DNA from: Candidatus Nitrosopumilus sp.
Lineage (GTDB): Archaea; Thermoproteota; Nitrososphaeria; Nitrososphaerales; Nitrosopumilaceae
Length of the DNA stretch: 64,000 bases
Assembly (NCBI GenBank): GCA_029862085.1
Contig: JAOTXZ010000001.1
Span: forward strand, 90,615 to 154,614
Direction: 5' to 3'
A program made the position numbers and the translations under genes. Of this stretch, positions 9,314 through 20,510 are shown in pieces; the first letter of the stretch is position 1; the number at the start of each line of letters is the position of its first letter. The notes beneath the pieces were generated by a model that saw only the letters and a program-made list of their open reading frames with translations, had not been told where the DNA came from and did no database searches.

Positions 9314-11428
9314 CTAATTTGTTTTCTTCCAAGAATATTTGTTGTAAACCATCTCTGGAACTAATTGTTTGAATGGCAGAGAACCACCATCATACCATTT
9401 GGTAAAAAACTCGTAGAGATGAAGCCTCAAAGACTGTATGTAAACAATCAAACCTTCAATCAACATGATTCCTATTTGCCCACCTACGATAAGCACAAGA
9501 GCAGTGGGGGAGTCAAGTCCACCCATCGATTTATAGGCATTGTTAACTGTAAGCAAAAGAGCAGCATGAACTAGAAGCATAATTCCTATTCGAGCATAAC
9601 TAATCGTATGCGCCAGACATTCAATGGTTTTTCCAAGTAAGACTTCCATTATGACACTTACCATATCTCCGCCAAACTCTGGATGTTTTTTGTTGTGTTT
9701 TATTCCTCCAATGATCATCAAAACAATACAAGCAAGTATTATTACAATTGAAACTCTAACTACCAACCATACAACAGCCCAATCTCCAACAAGAACACTT
9801 ACCCAGGGAACGGCTTCTGCGTGAATTCTAGAATACATATTCATTACATCATATCCTGAACCTATTGCTCCCATCATCACTCCAAAAACTCCCAACCACA
9901 TGAACAAATTGGGAATGGCCTCAAAGATCATCGCATCTTTATCGCCATTTTTGACATAGTTACTGATACGTAAAAGAAAAGCCCATCCTAGATGAATAAC
10001 TCCCAAGAAAATTGAAACTTTAAGAATAAGGATTACTTGGTCAATTGTTAATTCTGCAACACTAATGGCTCCTATCAACCACTCTATCGAATGGAGTGGG
10101 CCTCCTTCGTGCAAAAGCGCTTCAAATCCTGCAAAGTGTTCGATATGAAAACCAAAGATTTCTCCTTGAAAAACACCCGCAACGGCACCTGCAGCTCCGG
10201 ACATTGCTAATAACATTCCCCACCGAGATAAGCCTCCTTGTCCTTTGAATTTGAATAACAGACCTAATCCCATTAGTAATAATCCATGACCTAAATCCGC
10301 AAACATTAATCCGTAAAATATTGGCCACATTAATGCAATCATCCATGTGGGATCAAACTCTCCTCTCCTTGGAATTCCTTGACTGGTTGTGATTACCTCA
10401 TAGGTTCTAACCCACTTGGGATTATCCAAATACACTGGAAGATTAGAAAGAGTTTCTTTATCGTTAATCTCCTCAGTAATGGAAGTCCATTGGCTGGTTA
10501 CCTCGTTGAATTTCTTTTCCATTTTCTTTGGTATATAACCCTGAATTACTGCAAAATTTTTCGTACCACCTGGTTTTCGTAATGTTTCTAGAACCTCTTT
10601 TGCTACAAAGGCATTTTCATGCATCGTTAGAATTTTACCACGAATTTTTTTGGTTACCGAAGATAGTTCTTTTGAAATTGATTTTTGTTTTTCCGTTAAC
10701 TCCTTTATTTTTGATTCGGCCAAAGCATATGCTTCACCTGGAATTTGAGGAAATTCTTTAGGTATACTAAATGGATTAGAATTAAGGGCTCGCATAACTT
10801 TGAGAATTTTTTCAGAGTCTTCAATGTCAGAAATAATTATTATGGCTGCCTTCTCTTTTGATTCCAAATCATATTTGAAAATCGATGACCCTTCCAACGA
10901 TCGTTCGATCTCGCCGAAATCAGAAGATTTAATGATAAATAAATTTACATAAAAATATTTCAAGGATCCAAAACCACTCAAATCAACTTTAAGCTTATTT
11001 GCTACTTGCAATGTTTCTTTAAACGAATTGAATTCTTCTAAAGAGTGATTTACATTTGAATTTTCTTCTAATAGTTTAGCAGCCTTAGTGATGTCTTCTG
11101 GAGTTTTCTCCAGGTCTGCTAACATATCTGTAATTTCGTTAAAATCATAAGTTTTCTTTTTAAACACAGTACCTTTGAAGAGAATTTCCATGATTCCAAC
11201 CCGTAGAGGAATATTCAATCCTTTGATTATCCCTTCAAAAAATTGATGAGTTTTTTGTGCCCGTAAAAGGAGATCATCAATTTCAGGAGTAACTGTTTCA
11301 TTTTCCATTTCCATTTTATGAAACCATTCAAATTCTGCTAGACGCGAAATGGCCTTTGGAGAATCAGTTCTTGGAAGTATAACACTGCCCATCAAAAGCT
11401 CTGCAACAGTCATACTTCCCACGACCAT
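9314..11428 (-). CDS. atpI: A/V-type ATP synthase subunit I (a subunit)
   Basis: 704 aa; soluble N-half, multi-TM C-half, PIFYGLMFADLGHGLLLMGLGL motif. Confidence 0.95.
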   Translation of the reverse strand: MVVGSMTVAELLMGSVILPRTDSPKAISRLAEFEWFHKMEMENETVTPEIDDLLLRAQKTHQFFEGIIKGLNIPLRVGIMEILFKGTVFKKKTYDFNEITDMLADLEKTPEDITKAAKLLEENSNVNHSLEEFNSFKETLQVANKLKVDLSGFGSLKYFYVNLFIIKSSDFGEIERSLEGSSIFKYDLESKEKAAIIIISDIEDSEKILKVMRALNSNPFSIPKEFPQIPGEAYALAESKIKELTEKQKSISKELSSVTKKIRGKILTMHENAFVAKEVLETLRKPGGTKNFAVIQGYIPKKMEKKFNEVTSQWTSITEEINDKETLSNLPVYLDNPKWVRTYEVITTSQGIPRRGEFDPTWMIALMWPIFYGLMFADLGHGLLLMGLGLLFKFKGQGGLSRWGMLLAMSGAAGAVAGVFQGEIFGFHIEHFAGFEALLHEGGPLHSIEWLIGAISVAELTIDQVILILKVSIFLGVIHLGWAFLLRISNYVKNGDKDAMIFEAIPNLFMWLGVFGVMMGAIGSGYDVMNMYSRIHAEAVPWVSVLVGDWAVVWLVVRVSIVIILACIVLMIIGGIKHNKKHPEFGGDMVSVIMEVLLGKTIECLAHTISYARIGIMLLVHAALLLTVNNAYKSMGGLDSPTALVLIVGGQIGIMLIEGLIVYIQSLRLHLYEFFTKWYDGGSLPFKQLVPEMVYNKYSWKKTN

Positions 11429-11536
11429 TATTACATTATAATATCTTTCTAAGCCGAAATAGAAAATATAATTTATTTTGGAATTTTTTCAATTTTTCCC
11501 AAACATTAAAATCTATTATGGAATGAGAATCTCATA

Positions 11537-12136
11537 TTGGTATCTAATTCGTCATTAGAACAGGCTATAGACAAAATTCTTGAGAAAACAGAGAAAGAAA
11601 TTCTATCAGATCTCGAAAATTCAGCATCAACATCCAAAAAAACACTGGATGATTCACTTCCTATACTAGAGCAGGAATATGACCAAATTATCTCTAATGG
11701 AAAAAAAGAGGCTGACAAAATTGAAAAACAGATTACTGGAAGTTCTGATCTAGAGGCTAGAAACAAGCAGTTAACCACCGTAGAGGAATCAATTGATAAG
11801 GTGTTTACAAAAGCTTTGGACGAAATTGCAAATACTGATCGCAGTGGTGATTATTCAAATTTAATTAAATCTCTTTTAGAAGAGTCAACTAAAACCTTAG
11901 GAACTACAGACGTAATTGTTTTTACAAACTCCAAAGATAGGGATACAGTTCAATCTGCTCTATCTCAGTATTCTGGAGCTGAACTTTCATCAGAAACAAT
12001 TGAATGTCTTGGGGGGGTTAAAGTTAAGTCAAAAGATGGTGCAATGACCTTTGACAATACTCTTGATGCTAAAATTGAAAGATTAAAGCCTTTAATTAGG
12101 AAAGACATTGCAACCCAATTCGGAGTAAGTAATTAG
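11537..12136 (+). CDS. atpE: A/V-type ATP synthase subunit E
   Basis: 199 aa peripheral-stalk type coiled coil then globular C-term; immediately upstream of atpA; TTG start. Confidence 0.85.
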   Translation: MVSNSSLEQAIDKILEKTEKEILSDLENSASTSKKTLDDSLPILEQEYDQIISNGKKEADKIEKQITGSSDLEARNKQLTTVEESIDKVFTKALDEIANTDRSGDYSNLIKSLLEESTKTLGTTDVIVFTNSKDRDTVQSALSQYSGAELSSETIECLGGVKVKSKDGAMTFDNTLDAKIERLKPLIRKDIATQFGVSN

Positions 12137-12137
12137 T

Positions 12138-13916
12138 ATGGCAGCAGAGGGAAGAATAGTTTGGATAAGCGGTCCTGCTGTTAAAGCAGACGGAATGTCT
12201 GAAGCAAAAATGTACGAGACTGTGACGGTTGGAAATGATAAGCTTGTCGGTGAAGTTATTCGACTTACAGGTGATGTCGCATTTATTCAAGTTTACGAGT
12301 CAACAGCCGGACTAAAACCGGGAGAACCAGTAGTTGGAACTGGAAACCCACTTAGTGTTTTATTAGGTCCAGGAATTATTGGACAAATTTATGATGGAAT
12401 TCAAAGACCACTAAAAGAATTATCAAAAGCATCAGGTTCCTATATTGGTAGAGGAATTACAACAACTCCGGTAGATATGGCAAAAAAATATCACTTTGTC
12501 CCAACGGTAAGTAACGGTGATGAAGTTTCCGCTGGAAGTGTACTTGGTACTGTTCAAGAATCAGAATTAATCGAGAATTCTATTATGGTTCCACCTGACC
12601 ACAAAGGTGGAAAAATTACAAAAATTGTAAGTGAAGGAGATTACGACTTAGAAACTGAAGTAGCAACGACTGAAAAAGATGGTCAAAGTATTCCACTAAA
12701 GATGTATCACAAATGGCCTGTTAGAAAACCACGACCATTCTTAAAAAGATATGATCCAACGGTTCCACTTTTAACCGGACAACGTGTTATTGATACCTTC
12801 TTCCCAATTGCAAAGGGAGGTACTGGTTCTATTCCTGGTGCATTTGGAACTGGAAAAACCGTAACCTTACACCAGATTGCAAAATGGGCAGATTCTCAGG
12901 TTGTAGTTTACATTGGATGTGGTGAGAGAGGAAATGAAATGACAGAAGTGCTTGTCGAATTTCCACACCTTAAAGATCCAAGAAGTGGAAAACCACTAAT
13001 GGATAGAACAGTTTTGGTTGCAAATACAAGTAACATGCCAGTAGCTGCAAGGGAGGCAAGTATCTACACTGGTGTAACCATTGCTGAATATTATAGAGAT
13101 ATGGGTAAAGACGTTGTACTGGTAGCTGATTCAACTAGCAGATGGGCAGAATCTCTCAGAGAAATGAGTGGACGTTTAGAAGAGATGCCCGCAGAAGAGG
13201 GATATCCATCATACCTTGCATCAAGATTAGCAGAATTTTATGAAAGAGCAGGTCGTGTACGCGCCTCTGGTAGTCCAGACCGTGATGGATCAGTTACTTT
13301 GGTTGGAGCAGTATCCCCATCAGGTGGTGACTTTACTGAACCAGTTACAACTCACACCATGAGATTTATCAAAACTTTCTGGGCTTTGGATGCAAAGCTT
13401 GCGTATTCTAGACATTACCCTTCCATTAACTGGATGAACAGTTATTCTGGTTATTTGGCAGACATTGCAAAATGGTGGGGCGAAAACATCAGTGATGATT
13501 GGCTTAGTCTTAGAAGTGACGCATATGGTGTTTTACAAAGAGAAGATACACTAAAAGAAATTGTTAGACTCTTAGGACCAGAAGCATTACCTGATGAAGA
13601 AAAATTAATTCTGGAAGTGGCTAGAATGGTAAAGATTGGTTTGTTACAACAAAACTCTTTCGATGATGTTGATACTTATTGTAGTCCAGAAAAACAATAC
13701 AAATTACTAAAACTTCTTGTTGACTTTTACAAGAGAGGACAACAATCACTCAAAGAGGGAGCAGCATTAGCAGATATTAGAGCAATGTCAGTTGTTGGTT
13801 CCATGCTAAAAGCAAGAATGGACGTCAAAGACGACGAGATGGCAAAACTTGATCAGTTAGATGTAGATATGCAAGAACAATTCAAAAGTATTACAGGAGT
13901 GAAGGTTCGAAATTGA
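12138..13916 (+). CDS. atpA: A/V-type ATP synthase catalytic subunit A
   Basis: 592 aa; P-loop [31 protein letters not shown]. Confidence 0.98.
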   Translation: MAAEGRIVWISGPAVKADGMSEAKMYETVTVGNDKLVGEVIRLTGDVAFIQVYESTAGLKPGEPVVGTGNPLSVLLGPGIIGQIYDGIQRPLKELSKASGSYIGRGITTTPVDMAKKYHFVPTVSNGDEVSAGSVLGTVQESELIENSIMVPPDHKGGKITKIVSEGDYDLETEVATTEKDGQSIPLKMYHKWPVRKPRPFLKRYDPTVPLLTGQRVIDTFFPIAKGGTGSIPGAFGTGKTVTLHQIAKWADSQVVVYIGCGERGNEMTEVLVEFPHLKDPRSGKPLMDRTVLVANTSNMPVAAREASIYTGVTIAEYYRDMGKDVVLVADSTSRWAESLREMSGRLEEMPAEEGYPSYLASRLAEFYERAGRVRASGSPDRDGSVTLVGAVSPSGGDFTEPVTTHTMRFIKTFWALDAKLAYSRHYPSINWMNSYSGYLADIAKWWGENISDDWLSLRSDAYGVLQREDTLKEIVRLLGPEALPDEEKLILEVARMVKIGLLQQNSFDDVDTYCSPEKQYKLLKLLVDFYKRGQQSLKEGAALADIRAMSVVGSMLKARMDVKDDEMAKLDQLDVDMQEQFKSITGVKVRN

Positions 13917-15298
13917 GCGCTGAAGGTGGAGTTCAATACAGTAAGATTGCAGAAATAAAAGGTCCACTAGTTGTCGTTGATGATGTTTCAAATGCAGCAT
14001 TTGATGAACTCGTAGAGATTGAAACCAAAGAAGGAGAACGTAGATTGGGCAAAGTTCTTGAAGTTGGAAATGGCAAAGCTATAGTTCAGGTATTCGAAGG
14101 AACAACTGGATTATCCATCTCGGGTACCAAAGCAAAATTTGTTGGAAAACTAATGGAGATGCCCGTGTCAAAAGAAGTACTAGGAAGAGTCTTTGATGGT
14201 TTAGGTAGACCAAAAGATGGATTACCAGATCCAATTGCTGATAAATTTATTGATATTAACGGTGAACCAATGAATCCAGAACAAAGAGAATATCCTAAAG
14301 ACTTCATTCAGACCGGTATTTCAGTAATTGATGGAATGATTACTTTGGTAAGGGGACAAAAACTACCAATCTTTTCTGGCTCAGGAATGTCCCATAATCT
14401 TGTCGCAGCACAAATTGCAAGACAAGCAAGTGTTGTTGGTACCCAGGATGATTTTGCTGTGGTATTTGCAGCAATCGGTGTGCAATACAGTGAAGCAGAA
14501 TACTTTAGAAGAAGTCTTGAAGAATCTGGTGCACTAAAACGAAGTGTTCTTTTCCTAAATACAGCAGATGATCCTGCAATTGAAAGAATCATTACTCCTA
14601 GAGTTGCCTTAACTGTTGCAGAATATCTGGCCTTTGAGCTTGGAATGCATGTTCTAGTTATTCTGACTGATATGACAAACTATGCTGAGGCACTAAGGGA
14701 AATCAGTGCAGCAAGAGAAGAAGTACCAGGAAGAAAAGGTTACCCAGGTTATCTTTACACTGATTTGTCCACAATTTATGAAAGAGCAGGAAAACTAAAC
14801 GGAAGAAAAGGAAGTGTTACTCAGGTCCCAATTTTATCAATGCCTTCAGATGATATTACTCACCCAATCCCAGATCTTACAGGGTACATCACCGAAGGTC
14901 AGGTTGTACTTGGTAGAGATTTATTCAGACAGGGAGTTTATCCACCTGTAAATATCTTGATGAGTCTTAGTAGACTGATGAAAGACGGAATTGGTGAGGG
15001 AAGTACAAGAGCAGATCATGGAGAAATTTCCAATCAAGTATATGATGCATATTCTAGAGCACAAGAAGTAAGGGCTCTTGCAGGAATTGTAGGTAAGGCA
15101 GGATTAACTGAGATTGATTTGAAATACATGGATGTTGGAGACGTCTTTGAGAAAGAATTCCTAACTCAAGCAACTGATGAAAATAGAACAATTGAAGAAA
15201 CTCTTACCATTTTATGGAAAATTGTCTCTAAACTTCCAAAGAATGAGATTACCAAAATCAAAGACAAGTTCATAGATCAATACTATCAGGAAAAGTAG
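13913..15298 (+). CDS. atpB: A/V-type ATP synthase subunit B
   Basis: 461 aa; [36 protein letters not shown]; 4-bp overlap with atpA. Confidence 0.98.
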   Translation: MSAEGGVQYSKIAEIKGPLVVVDDVSNAAFDELVEIETKEGERRLGKVLEVGNGKAIVQVFEGTTGLSISGTKAKFVGKLMEMPVSKEVLGRVFDGLGRPKDGLPDPIADKFIDINGEPMNPEQREYPKDFIQTGISVIDGMITLVRGQKLPIFSGSGMSHNLVAAQIARQASVVGTQDDFAVVFAAIGVQYSEAEYFRRSLEESGALKRSVLFLNTADDPAIERIITPRVALTVAEYLAFELGMHVLVILTDMTNYAEALREISAAREEVPGRKGYPGYLYTDLSTIYERAGKLNGRKGSVTQVPILSMPSDDITHPIPDLTGYITEGQVVLGRDLFRQGVYPPVNILMSLSRLMKDGIGEGSTRADHGEISNQVYDAYSRAQEVRALAGIVGKAGLTEIDLKYMDVGDVFEKEFLTQATDENRTIEETLTILWKIVSKLPKNEITKIKDKFIDQYYQEK

Positions 15299-15302
15299 CA
15301 AA

Positions 15303-15935
15303 ATGTCATTTGGACAGAATGTAGCTGCCACAAAAATTGAACTCTTAAAATACAAAAAATCAAGCCAAGTTGCAATAATGGTTCAAAAAATTTTAGATGA
15401 CAAGCGTAAAGTTCTTTTAAAAAATATTGAAGAAATGATTCAAGAAGCTTCAAAGGCACGTGGTGGAATTTGGGATCCATTGCAAGATATTTACAAATCT
15501 GTCAATGAAGCTTATCTGGCATTGGGAACAGGAACAGTTGATTCTGTTGCTGAATCTACACCACCTGTAATGGAAGTTGACATCCACATTCGAAGAGTTG
15601 TAGATGTAAAAATTCCCGCACTAACTGTAACTGAAACTGACACAAAAACAATGCCTTACGGTTTTGCAGATACCAATTCCTCAATAGACAGAGCGGCAAA
15701 ACAAATCAAAGTATTACTTCCAAAAATCTGTAAAGCGGCAGAATATGAAAATTCTATTTTTAGTCTCGCAAAGGCACTTGAGAAAACCCAAAAATTACTG
15801 AACGCCTTGGAAAACGTGATTATTCCACAATATAAAGAAAAAATTCGATTTATTCTAGCCACGCTAGAAGAAAGGGAAAGAGAAGATTTCGCAAAGTTAA
15901 AAAAAGTCAAGGCAAAGATGGAAAGTAGGAACTAA
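15303..15935 (+). CDS. atpD: A/V-type ATP synthase subunit D
   Basis: 210 aa; coiled termini, RAAKQIKVLLPKI...RFILATLEEREREDFAKLKKVK. Confidence 0.92.
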   Translation: MSFGQNVAATKIELLKYKKSSQVAIMVQKILDDKRKVLLKNIEEMIQEASKARGGIWDPLQDIYKSVNEAYLALGTGTVDSVAESTPPVMEVDIHIRRVVDVKIPALTVTETDTKTMPYGFADTNSSIDRAAKQIKVLLPKICKAAEYENSIFSLAKALEKTQKLLNALENVIIPQYKEKIRFILATLEEREREDFAKLKKVKAKMESRN

Positions 15936-16066
15936 TGGCAAAAGAGGAGATCAAAAAATTACTGGAAAATTCAAAGAAAGAATTAGATAACGATCACGAT
16001 AATTTCGTAAAATCTATTCAAAATGATCTTCAATCATTCAAGAAGAAAACTCTTGATCAAATTTAA
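15935..16066 (+). CDS. 43-aa charged helical microprotein in ATPase operon
   Basis: ATG at 15935 shares its A with atpD stop (TAATG); MAKEEIKKLLENSKKELDNDHDNFVKSIQNDLQSFKKKTLDQI; TAA 16064-16066. Confidence 0.6.
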   Translation: MAKEEIKKLLENSKKELDNDHDNFVKSIQNDLQSFKKKTLDQI

Positions 16067-16117
16067 CTCTAAAACTTCATCATGATTTAAATATGGAATT
16101 ATGAGGGATTCAAACAT

Positions 16118-16426
16118 ATGAAACCTATTGTTTTATTATTATCATTTGCAGCCATTGCTTTAGTAACTGCTGGTCTTACAGATGTAGCTTTTGCTCAAGA
16201 AGAAGGTGCTGGAAGTAGTGATGGTCTCAAACTACTAGGTGCTGGAATAGCATTTGGAATTGCAGCAGGTGGCGCAGGTATTGGTTTAGGCATGGTAGGT
16301 GCAGCTGGTCTTGCAGTAATTAGTGAGAATCCAGCCTTACAGTCTAAAGTGTTTATATTCGTAGGAATGGTAGAATCAATCGCTATCTACGGTATTGTCA
16401 TGATGTTTATCATCCTTGGACAGTAA
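16118..16426 (+). CDS. atpK: A/V-type ATP synthase subunit K (c-ring proteolipid)
   Basis: 102 aa; leader-like N-terminus, AAGGAGIGLGMVGAAG and FVGMVESIAIYG. Confidence 0.93.
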   Translation: MKPIVLLLSFAAIALVTAGLTDVAFAQEEGAGSSDGLKLLGAGIAFGIAAGGAGIGLGMVGAAGLAVISENPALQSKVFIFVGMVESIAIYGIVMMFIILGQ

Positions 16427-16450
16427 AACCAAAAAAATATTCTAAAATTT

Positions 16451-16933
16451 TTAATTATATTTTAGCTGATTGACATCAAGCACTCGTCCGCAATATCTAC
16501 ACTTTAGAACTCTTCCTTCTTTGTCAATTACATCCATAACAGATTCAATATGTTCAAAACTATTGGTAATACAATCAGGGTTGGAACAACGAAAGATTCT
16601 GTCTATTTCATTTGGAAGTGAAACTCTTCTCTTTTCTACTAGCTTGTAATTTTTGATAATGTTGATTGTAGCCTTTGGGGCAATTACTGCCAATTTATTG
16701 GTGTCATCGTCTGCTAGGAATTTGTTTTCTACCTTAATGATATCTTTTTTCTTAAATTTTCCACTTGGTACATTCAGAGCAATAGTAATGAGGCTTCCAT
16801 CTCCACCATCAATTTGAAGGGCTCCAAGTACTTGAAGTCCTTTTCCTTCATCAATATGGTCAATTACAGTTCCTTCCTTAATTCGTCGAACCATTAGTTC
16901 GGACTCTTGCATCAGAATACTTTGTATAGTCAC
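16451..16933 (-). CDS. pyrI: aspartate carbamoyltransferase regulatory subunit
   Basis: VRRIKEGTVIDHIDEGKGLQVL; zinc domain CSNPDCITN...CRYCGRVLD. True start may be the internal Met before VRRIKEG. Confidence 0.93.
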   Translation of the reverse strand: MTIQSILMQESELMVRRIKEGTVIDHIDEGKGLQVLGALQIDGGDGSLITIALNVPSGKFKKKDIIKVENKFLADDDTNKLAVIAPKATINIIKNYKLVEKRRVSLPNEIDRIFRCSNPDCITNSFEHIESVMDVIDKEGRVLKCRYCGRVLDVNQLKYN

Positions 16934-16953
16934 CTGTATATATTATTGAAAGA

Positions 16954-17883
16954 GTGAACGATTTCTACAACAAAGACATCATATCAATTAAAGACTATAA
17001 TCGAGAACAATTTGAGAAGATCTTTGAGTATACTGAAAAGATAATGAATTTGGATCTTGCAGCGAGACGAGAAATCTGCAAAGGAAAAACCCTAAGTTAT
17101 TTGTTTTATGAACCAAGCACTAGGACTCGCCTTAGTTTTGAATCTGCTATGGCTTCAATTGGTGGAAATTCTTTAGGTATTTCTGATATCTTATCATCCT
17201 CGGCTCAGAAGGGGGAGAGTTTAGCAGATACTGTAAAAATAATGTCAATTTATTCAGATATACTGGTATTAAGACATCCCCTGGATGGATCAAGCAGATT
17301 TGCATCTGAAGTCTCATCAAAGCCTGTAATTAATGCAGGCAGCGGAACTGAAGAACATCCAACACAAGCAATACAAGATTTGTTTACAATTAAAAAAGAA
17401 AAGAAAAAGATTGATGGATTAAAAATTGGAATTGTTGGAGATTTAAAATATGGCAGAACTGTTTACTCACTTTTATCTGGTCTTGTAAACTATGACGTTG
17501 ATGTTCATTTGATTTCTCCAGAATCACTTCGCATAAGATCAGACTCTATTTATGAGATAAGAAAAAAACTATCCTTTACTGAATCTACTGACATTGAAGA
17601 ATACATTGACGATCTTGATGTAGTGTATGTGACAAGAATCCAAAAAGAAAGATTCCCAGATGAGGAAGAATATCTCAAGGTAAAGGGAAGCTATGTAATC
17701 GGACTTGATTTACTACAAAAAATGAGAGAGGATTCCATAATTTTACATCCATTACCAAGACTAGATGAAATCTCAACTGATGTTGATAAAACAAAAAATG
17801 CTAGATACTTTCAGCAAGCCGAATATGGGAAACATACTCGTGCAGCGTTGTTGGGTTTAACTCTCAACGAGAATGGATTCTAA
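16954..17883 (+). CDS. pyrB: aspartate carbamoyltransferase catalytic subunit
   Basis: FYEPSTRTRLSFESAM, GSGTEEHPTQAIQDLFT, ILHPLPRLDEI. Confidence 0.97.
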   Translation: MNDFYNKDIISIKDYNREQFEKIFEYTEKIMNLDLAARREICKGKTLSYLFYEPSTRTRLSFESAMASIGGNSLGISDILSSSAQKGESLADTVKIMSIYSDILVLRHPLDGSSRFASEVSSKPVINAGSGTEEHPTQAIQDLFTIKKEKKKIDGLKIGIVGDLKYGRTVYSLLSGLVNYDVDVHLISPESLRIRSDSIYEIRKKLSFTESTDIEEYIDDLDVVYVTRIQKERFPDEEEYLKVKGSYVIGLDLLQKMREDSIILHPLPRLDEISTDVDKTKNARYFQQAEYGKHTRAALLGLTLNENGF

Positions 17884-17945
17884 AATCAGGTAATATAACA
17901 AAATCCGTATTCCATATATCTAAAGAGGATTCAAAAGAAAATAGT

Positions 17946-18656
17946 TTGACTCAAACAAAAATCATACCAATTTTCCCATTGGACCTAGTTTTATTCCCAA
18001 GGCAAGAATTACCTCTTCGAATTTTTGAGCCACGATACAAGCAGCTTGTTGATGACTGTATGTTGGGTGATGGACAATTTGGCGTATGTTTGGTTGATTC
18101 AAATAATTTAATTTCTGGCTGGAACGGACCAAAAATAATTGGAACAATTGCGAAAATTACAAAATGTGAAGACATTGAACTTGATGGAATGCAATTGAGT
18201 ATCCTAACAATGGGTCGTAGTAAATTTAAGATAAAAAAAATAATTCCACCCTCAATTGAACTTCCTGAAAATTACGATCCATATTCAATTGAAGGTCACC
18301 AAGCCATATCAGATATAGATGAAAAATCACACAATGATGAAAAAATGTACATCAGAGCGGAAGTAGAATTTATCGCAGAAATTGATGATAATATTTCACT
18401 GAATCAGTGGGAGCATTTAGTTGACTTGTGGAAGAAAAAAACTGTAAAACAAGCTCTTCCCCAAAAAATTGAGCCAGCTGCCCTTGATCAAATTTTAACT
18501 CAATACTATCTTACAACTGATACCCCAACTATTGACTATGTCTACTCTTTGGCAGCTCTTGGTGCTCAGGATCCAAATGATTTACAGCCCATTTTAGAGG
18601 CCAATTCAATGGAAGAATTAATTCAAAAAGTTGAGGAATTACTGACAATAAAATAA
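17946..18656 (+). CDS. stand-alone Lon N-terminal (substrate-binding) domain protein
   Basis: IIPIFPLDLVLFPRQELPLRIFEPRYKQLVDDCM is typical LON domain; no protease domain. Confidence 0.85.
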   Translation: MTQTKIIPIFPLDLVLFPRQELPLRIFEPRYKQLVDDCMLGDGQFGVCLVDSNNLISGWNGPKIIGTIAKITKCEDIELDGMQLSILTMGRSKFKIKKIIPPSIELPENYDPYSIEGHQAISDIDEKSHNDEKMYIRAEVEFIAEIDDNISLNQWEHLVDLWKKKTVKQALPQKIEPAALDQILTQYYLTTDTPTIDYVYSLAALGAQDPNDLQPILEANSMEELIQKVEELLTIK

Positions 18657-18677
18657 CCCCGTCATGTCAATCTGGTA

Positions 18678-20042
18678 TTGTCAATAACAAAAATAACAAT
18701 TTTTTTACTTGGTGCAGTCTTGATATTTCCAATAAGTAGTGTTTATGGTCATGGTTTAGGAATTGATACAATTTCTTCAGTAGACATTCAGGGTAAAGAG
18801 ATCTCAATTACTGTTGAACTTCCATTATCTTTTGATAATCAAGAGGAAAAACAGATCACAATTACTGCAACTGAAGATGAAACAAAGGAAAATGCAAAAA
18901 ATGTCACTTTTCTAATAGGTCTATTCCATGAAGGTGAAATAATATTTCGAAATTATTTTTTCACATCTGATGGTATTCTTCCTATTAATGTAAAACCGAC
19001 TCAACAAGGAGAAATTTCCATTAATGGAGAGCAAGACAACCTGTTGGGAGCATGGTATGGAACAGAATCAAATCCACTTGAGATAACTGGTCCAATCTTT
19101 AATTCTGGAGGTCTTTACAATTTTGAAATCGAAGTTAGAACAATTGATGATCCTAAAAATATCATAGAGAACTCTGAGGTATATAATGCAGATTTGAGCA
19201 TAGCAGAAATAACTCAATACTTGCAAAAGGATGCTCAAAACCGAGATGTTTCCTTTAGATTAAAGTCATATTTTGATAAAATTTCTAATTTTGAATATAA
19301 TTCCAAAAATAAACAGGTAACCTTTGAGATGCCTTTTGATTGGAGCGAAAAGCAAATGTCTCACATTCCTGTGGTCCATGAAGAGGTTCATTTCCCGATT
19401 GAATTCACTGAATTCACATCACCAGGTTATACCGGACAAGTAAATGGAATCGACTTGTTCAAATCCTCAGTTACTGTCGATGATTATACTGAAGAGGATG
19501 AAAGAATAGTTCATTTTGTATTATTGCAGGATCACCTGATATTCTTAAAAAACCAAATGAAAAAATCAGGTGAACCTCTACCCAACAATATGGTATTTAC
19601 ACTGTCTACGACTGAAAAAATTGACTTCCCTCTTACAGCTTACACTAAAAGTGAGGAGTTTTTAGTAAATCTATCATGGGATCCAATAACCATTGAGCCA
19701 GATCAAAAAACAAAGTTTGTCTTTACAATAAGAGATGGTGTAACTAATTCCCCTCTACGTAATTCTGATTATACATTTGTAATAGTACAAGGCGGAAAAG
19801 AAATTCACAGAACAACTGGTTTGGCACAAGTTGGTGGAGAATCAGAAGACTATTACTTTACTGAAGATCAAACAGGACCTACAATTATTCGATTTGAAAA
19901 CATTAGAAATACAGGCCAAGAAACTGAATTTGGAATTGTAGTTGTACCTGAATTTGGCTCAGTTGTTGCATTGATTCTTGTAGTATCTATAATGACAGTA
20001 ATCATTGTATCCAAAAAAATTCCATTTACTCAGAAATTCTAA
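18678..20042 (+). CDS. secreted HGLG-family protein with PEFG-CTERM-like tail
   Basis: Signal peptide ending VYG, then HGLG; MPFDWS...VVHEEV motif; VVPEFGSVVALILVVSIMTVIIVSKK C-terminus. Confidence 0.75.
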   Translation: MSITKITIFLLGAVLIFPISSVYGHGLGIDTISSVDIQGKEISITVELPLSFDNQEEKQITITATEDETKENAKNVTFLIGLFHEGEIIFRNYFFTSDGILPINVKPTQQGEISINGEQDNLLGAWYGTESNPLEITGPIFNSGGLYNFEIEVRTIDDPKNIIENSEVYNADLSIAEITQYLQKDAQNRDVSFRLKSYFDKISNFEYNSKNKQVTFEMPFDWSEKQMSHIPVVHEEVHFPIEFTEFTSPGYTGQVNGIDLFKSSVTVDDYTEEDERIVHFVLLQDHLIFLKNQMKKSGEPLPNNMVFTLSTTEKIDFPLTAYTKSEEFLVNLSWDPITIEPDQKTKFVFTIRDGVTNSPLRNSDYTFVIVQGGKEIHRTTGLAQVGGESEDYYFTEDQTGPTIIRFENIRNTGQETEFGIVVVPEFGSVVALILVVSIMTVIIVSKKIPFTQKF

Positions 20043-20426
20043 TTACAACGCAACTAATTTTACGGTATCCATGTTTTTGTTTTTTTGAAAATCTTTTGTC
20101 ATGGTAGAGATTTTTTCAGCATCACCATCAATTACAAACAACTCCATACAATTTTCTTTCTCAATTTTACTATGAAGATGGGTAGTGATAAGATCTTCAA
20201 AATTATGAGTAATTCCAGAAACAATATGATCAAAATTGTCATTGTGAACTACTAGTAAAATTGCATGAATGTTTCCAGACAAATCTGATTTTTGTTTTTC
20301 GTCTGAAACAAATGATCTAATTCCTGCCCTTATTGCTTCTGAACGTCCTGAAAAACCCATGGATTTTTGAAGCTTGTCCAACTCGGTCAAAATTTCGTCA
20401 TTAAGTGAGATTGAAACGATTGGCAT
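20043..20426 (-). CDS. NikR-like ribbon-helix-helix metalloregulator
   Basis: RHH N-term (VSISLNDEILTELDKLQKSMGFSGRSEAIRAGIR) plus THLHSKIEKENCMEL matching the NikR HxHx5C metal-ligand pattern. Confidence 0.85.
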   Translation of the reverse strand: MPIVSISLNDEILTELDKLQKSMGFSGRSEAIRAGIRSFVSDEKQKSDLSGNIHAILLVVHNDNFDHIVSGITHNFEDLITTHLHSKIEKENCMELFVIDGDAEKISTMTKDFQKNKNMDTVKLVAL

Positions 20427-20510
20427 ACGCCTAATGTTATTAATTATCTTATAAGTTTAGCAATTAAAGTTATTAAGAATTTATAAATTTATTAATAATT
20501 CAGATGATTT

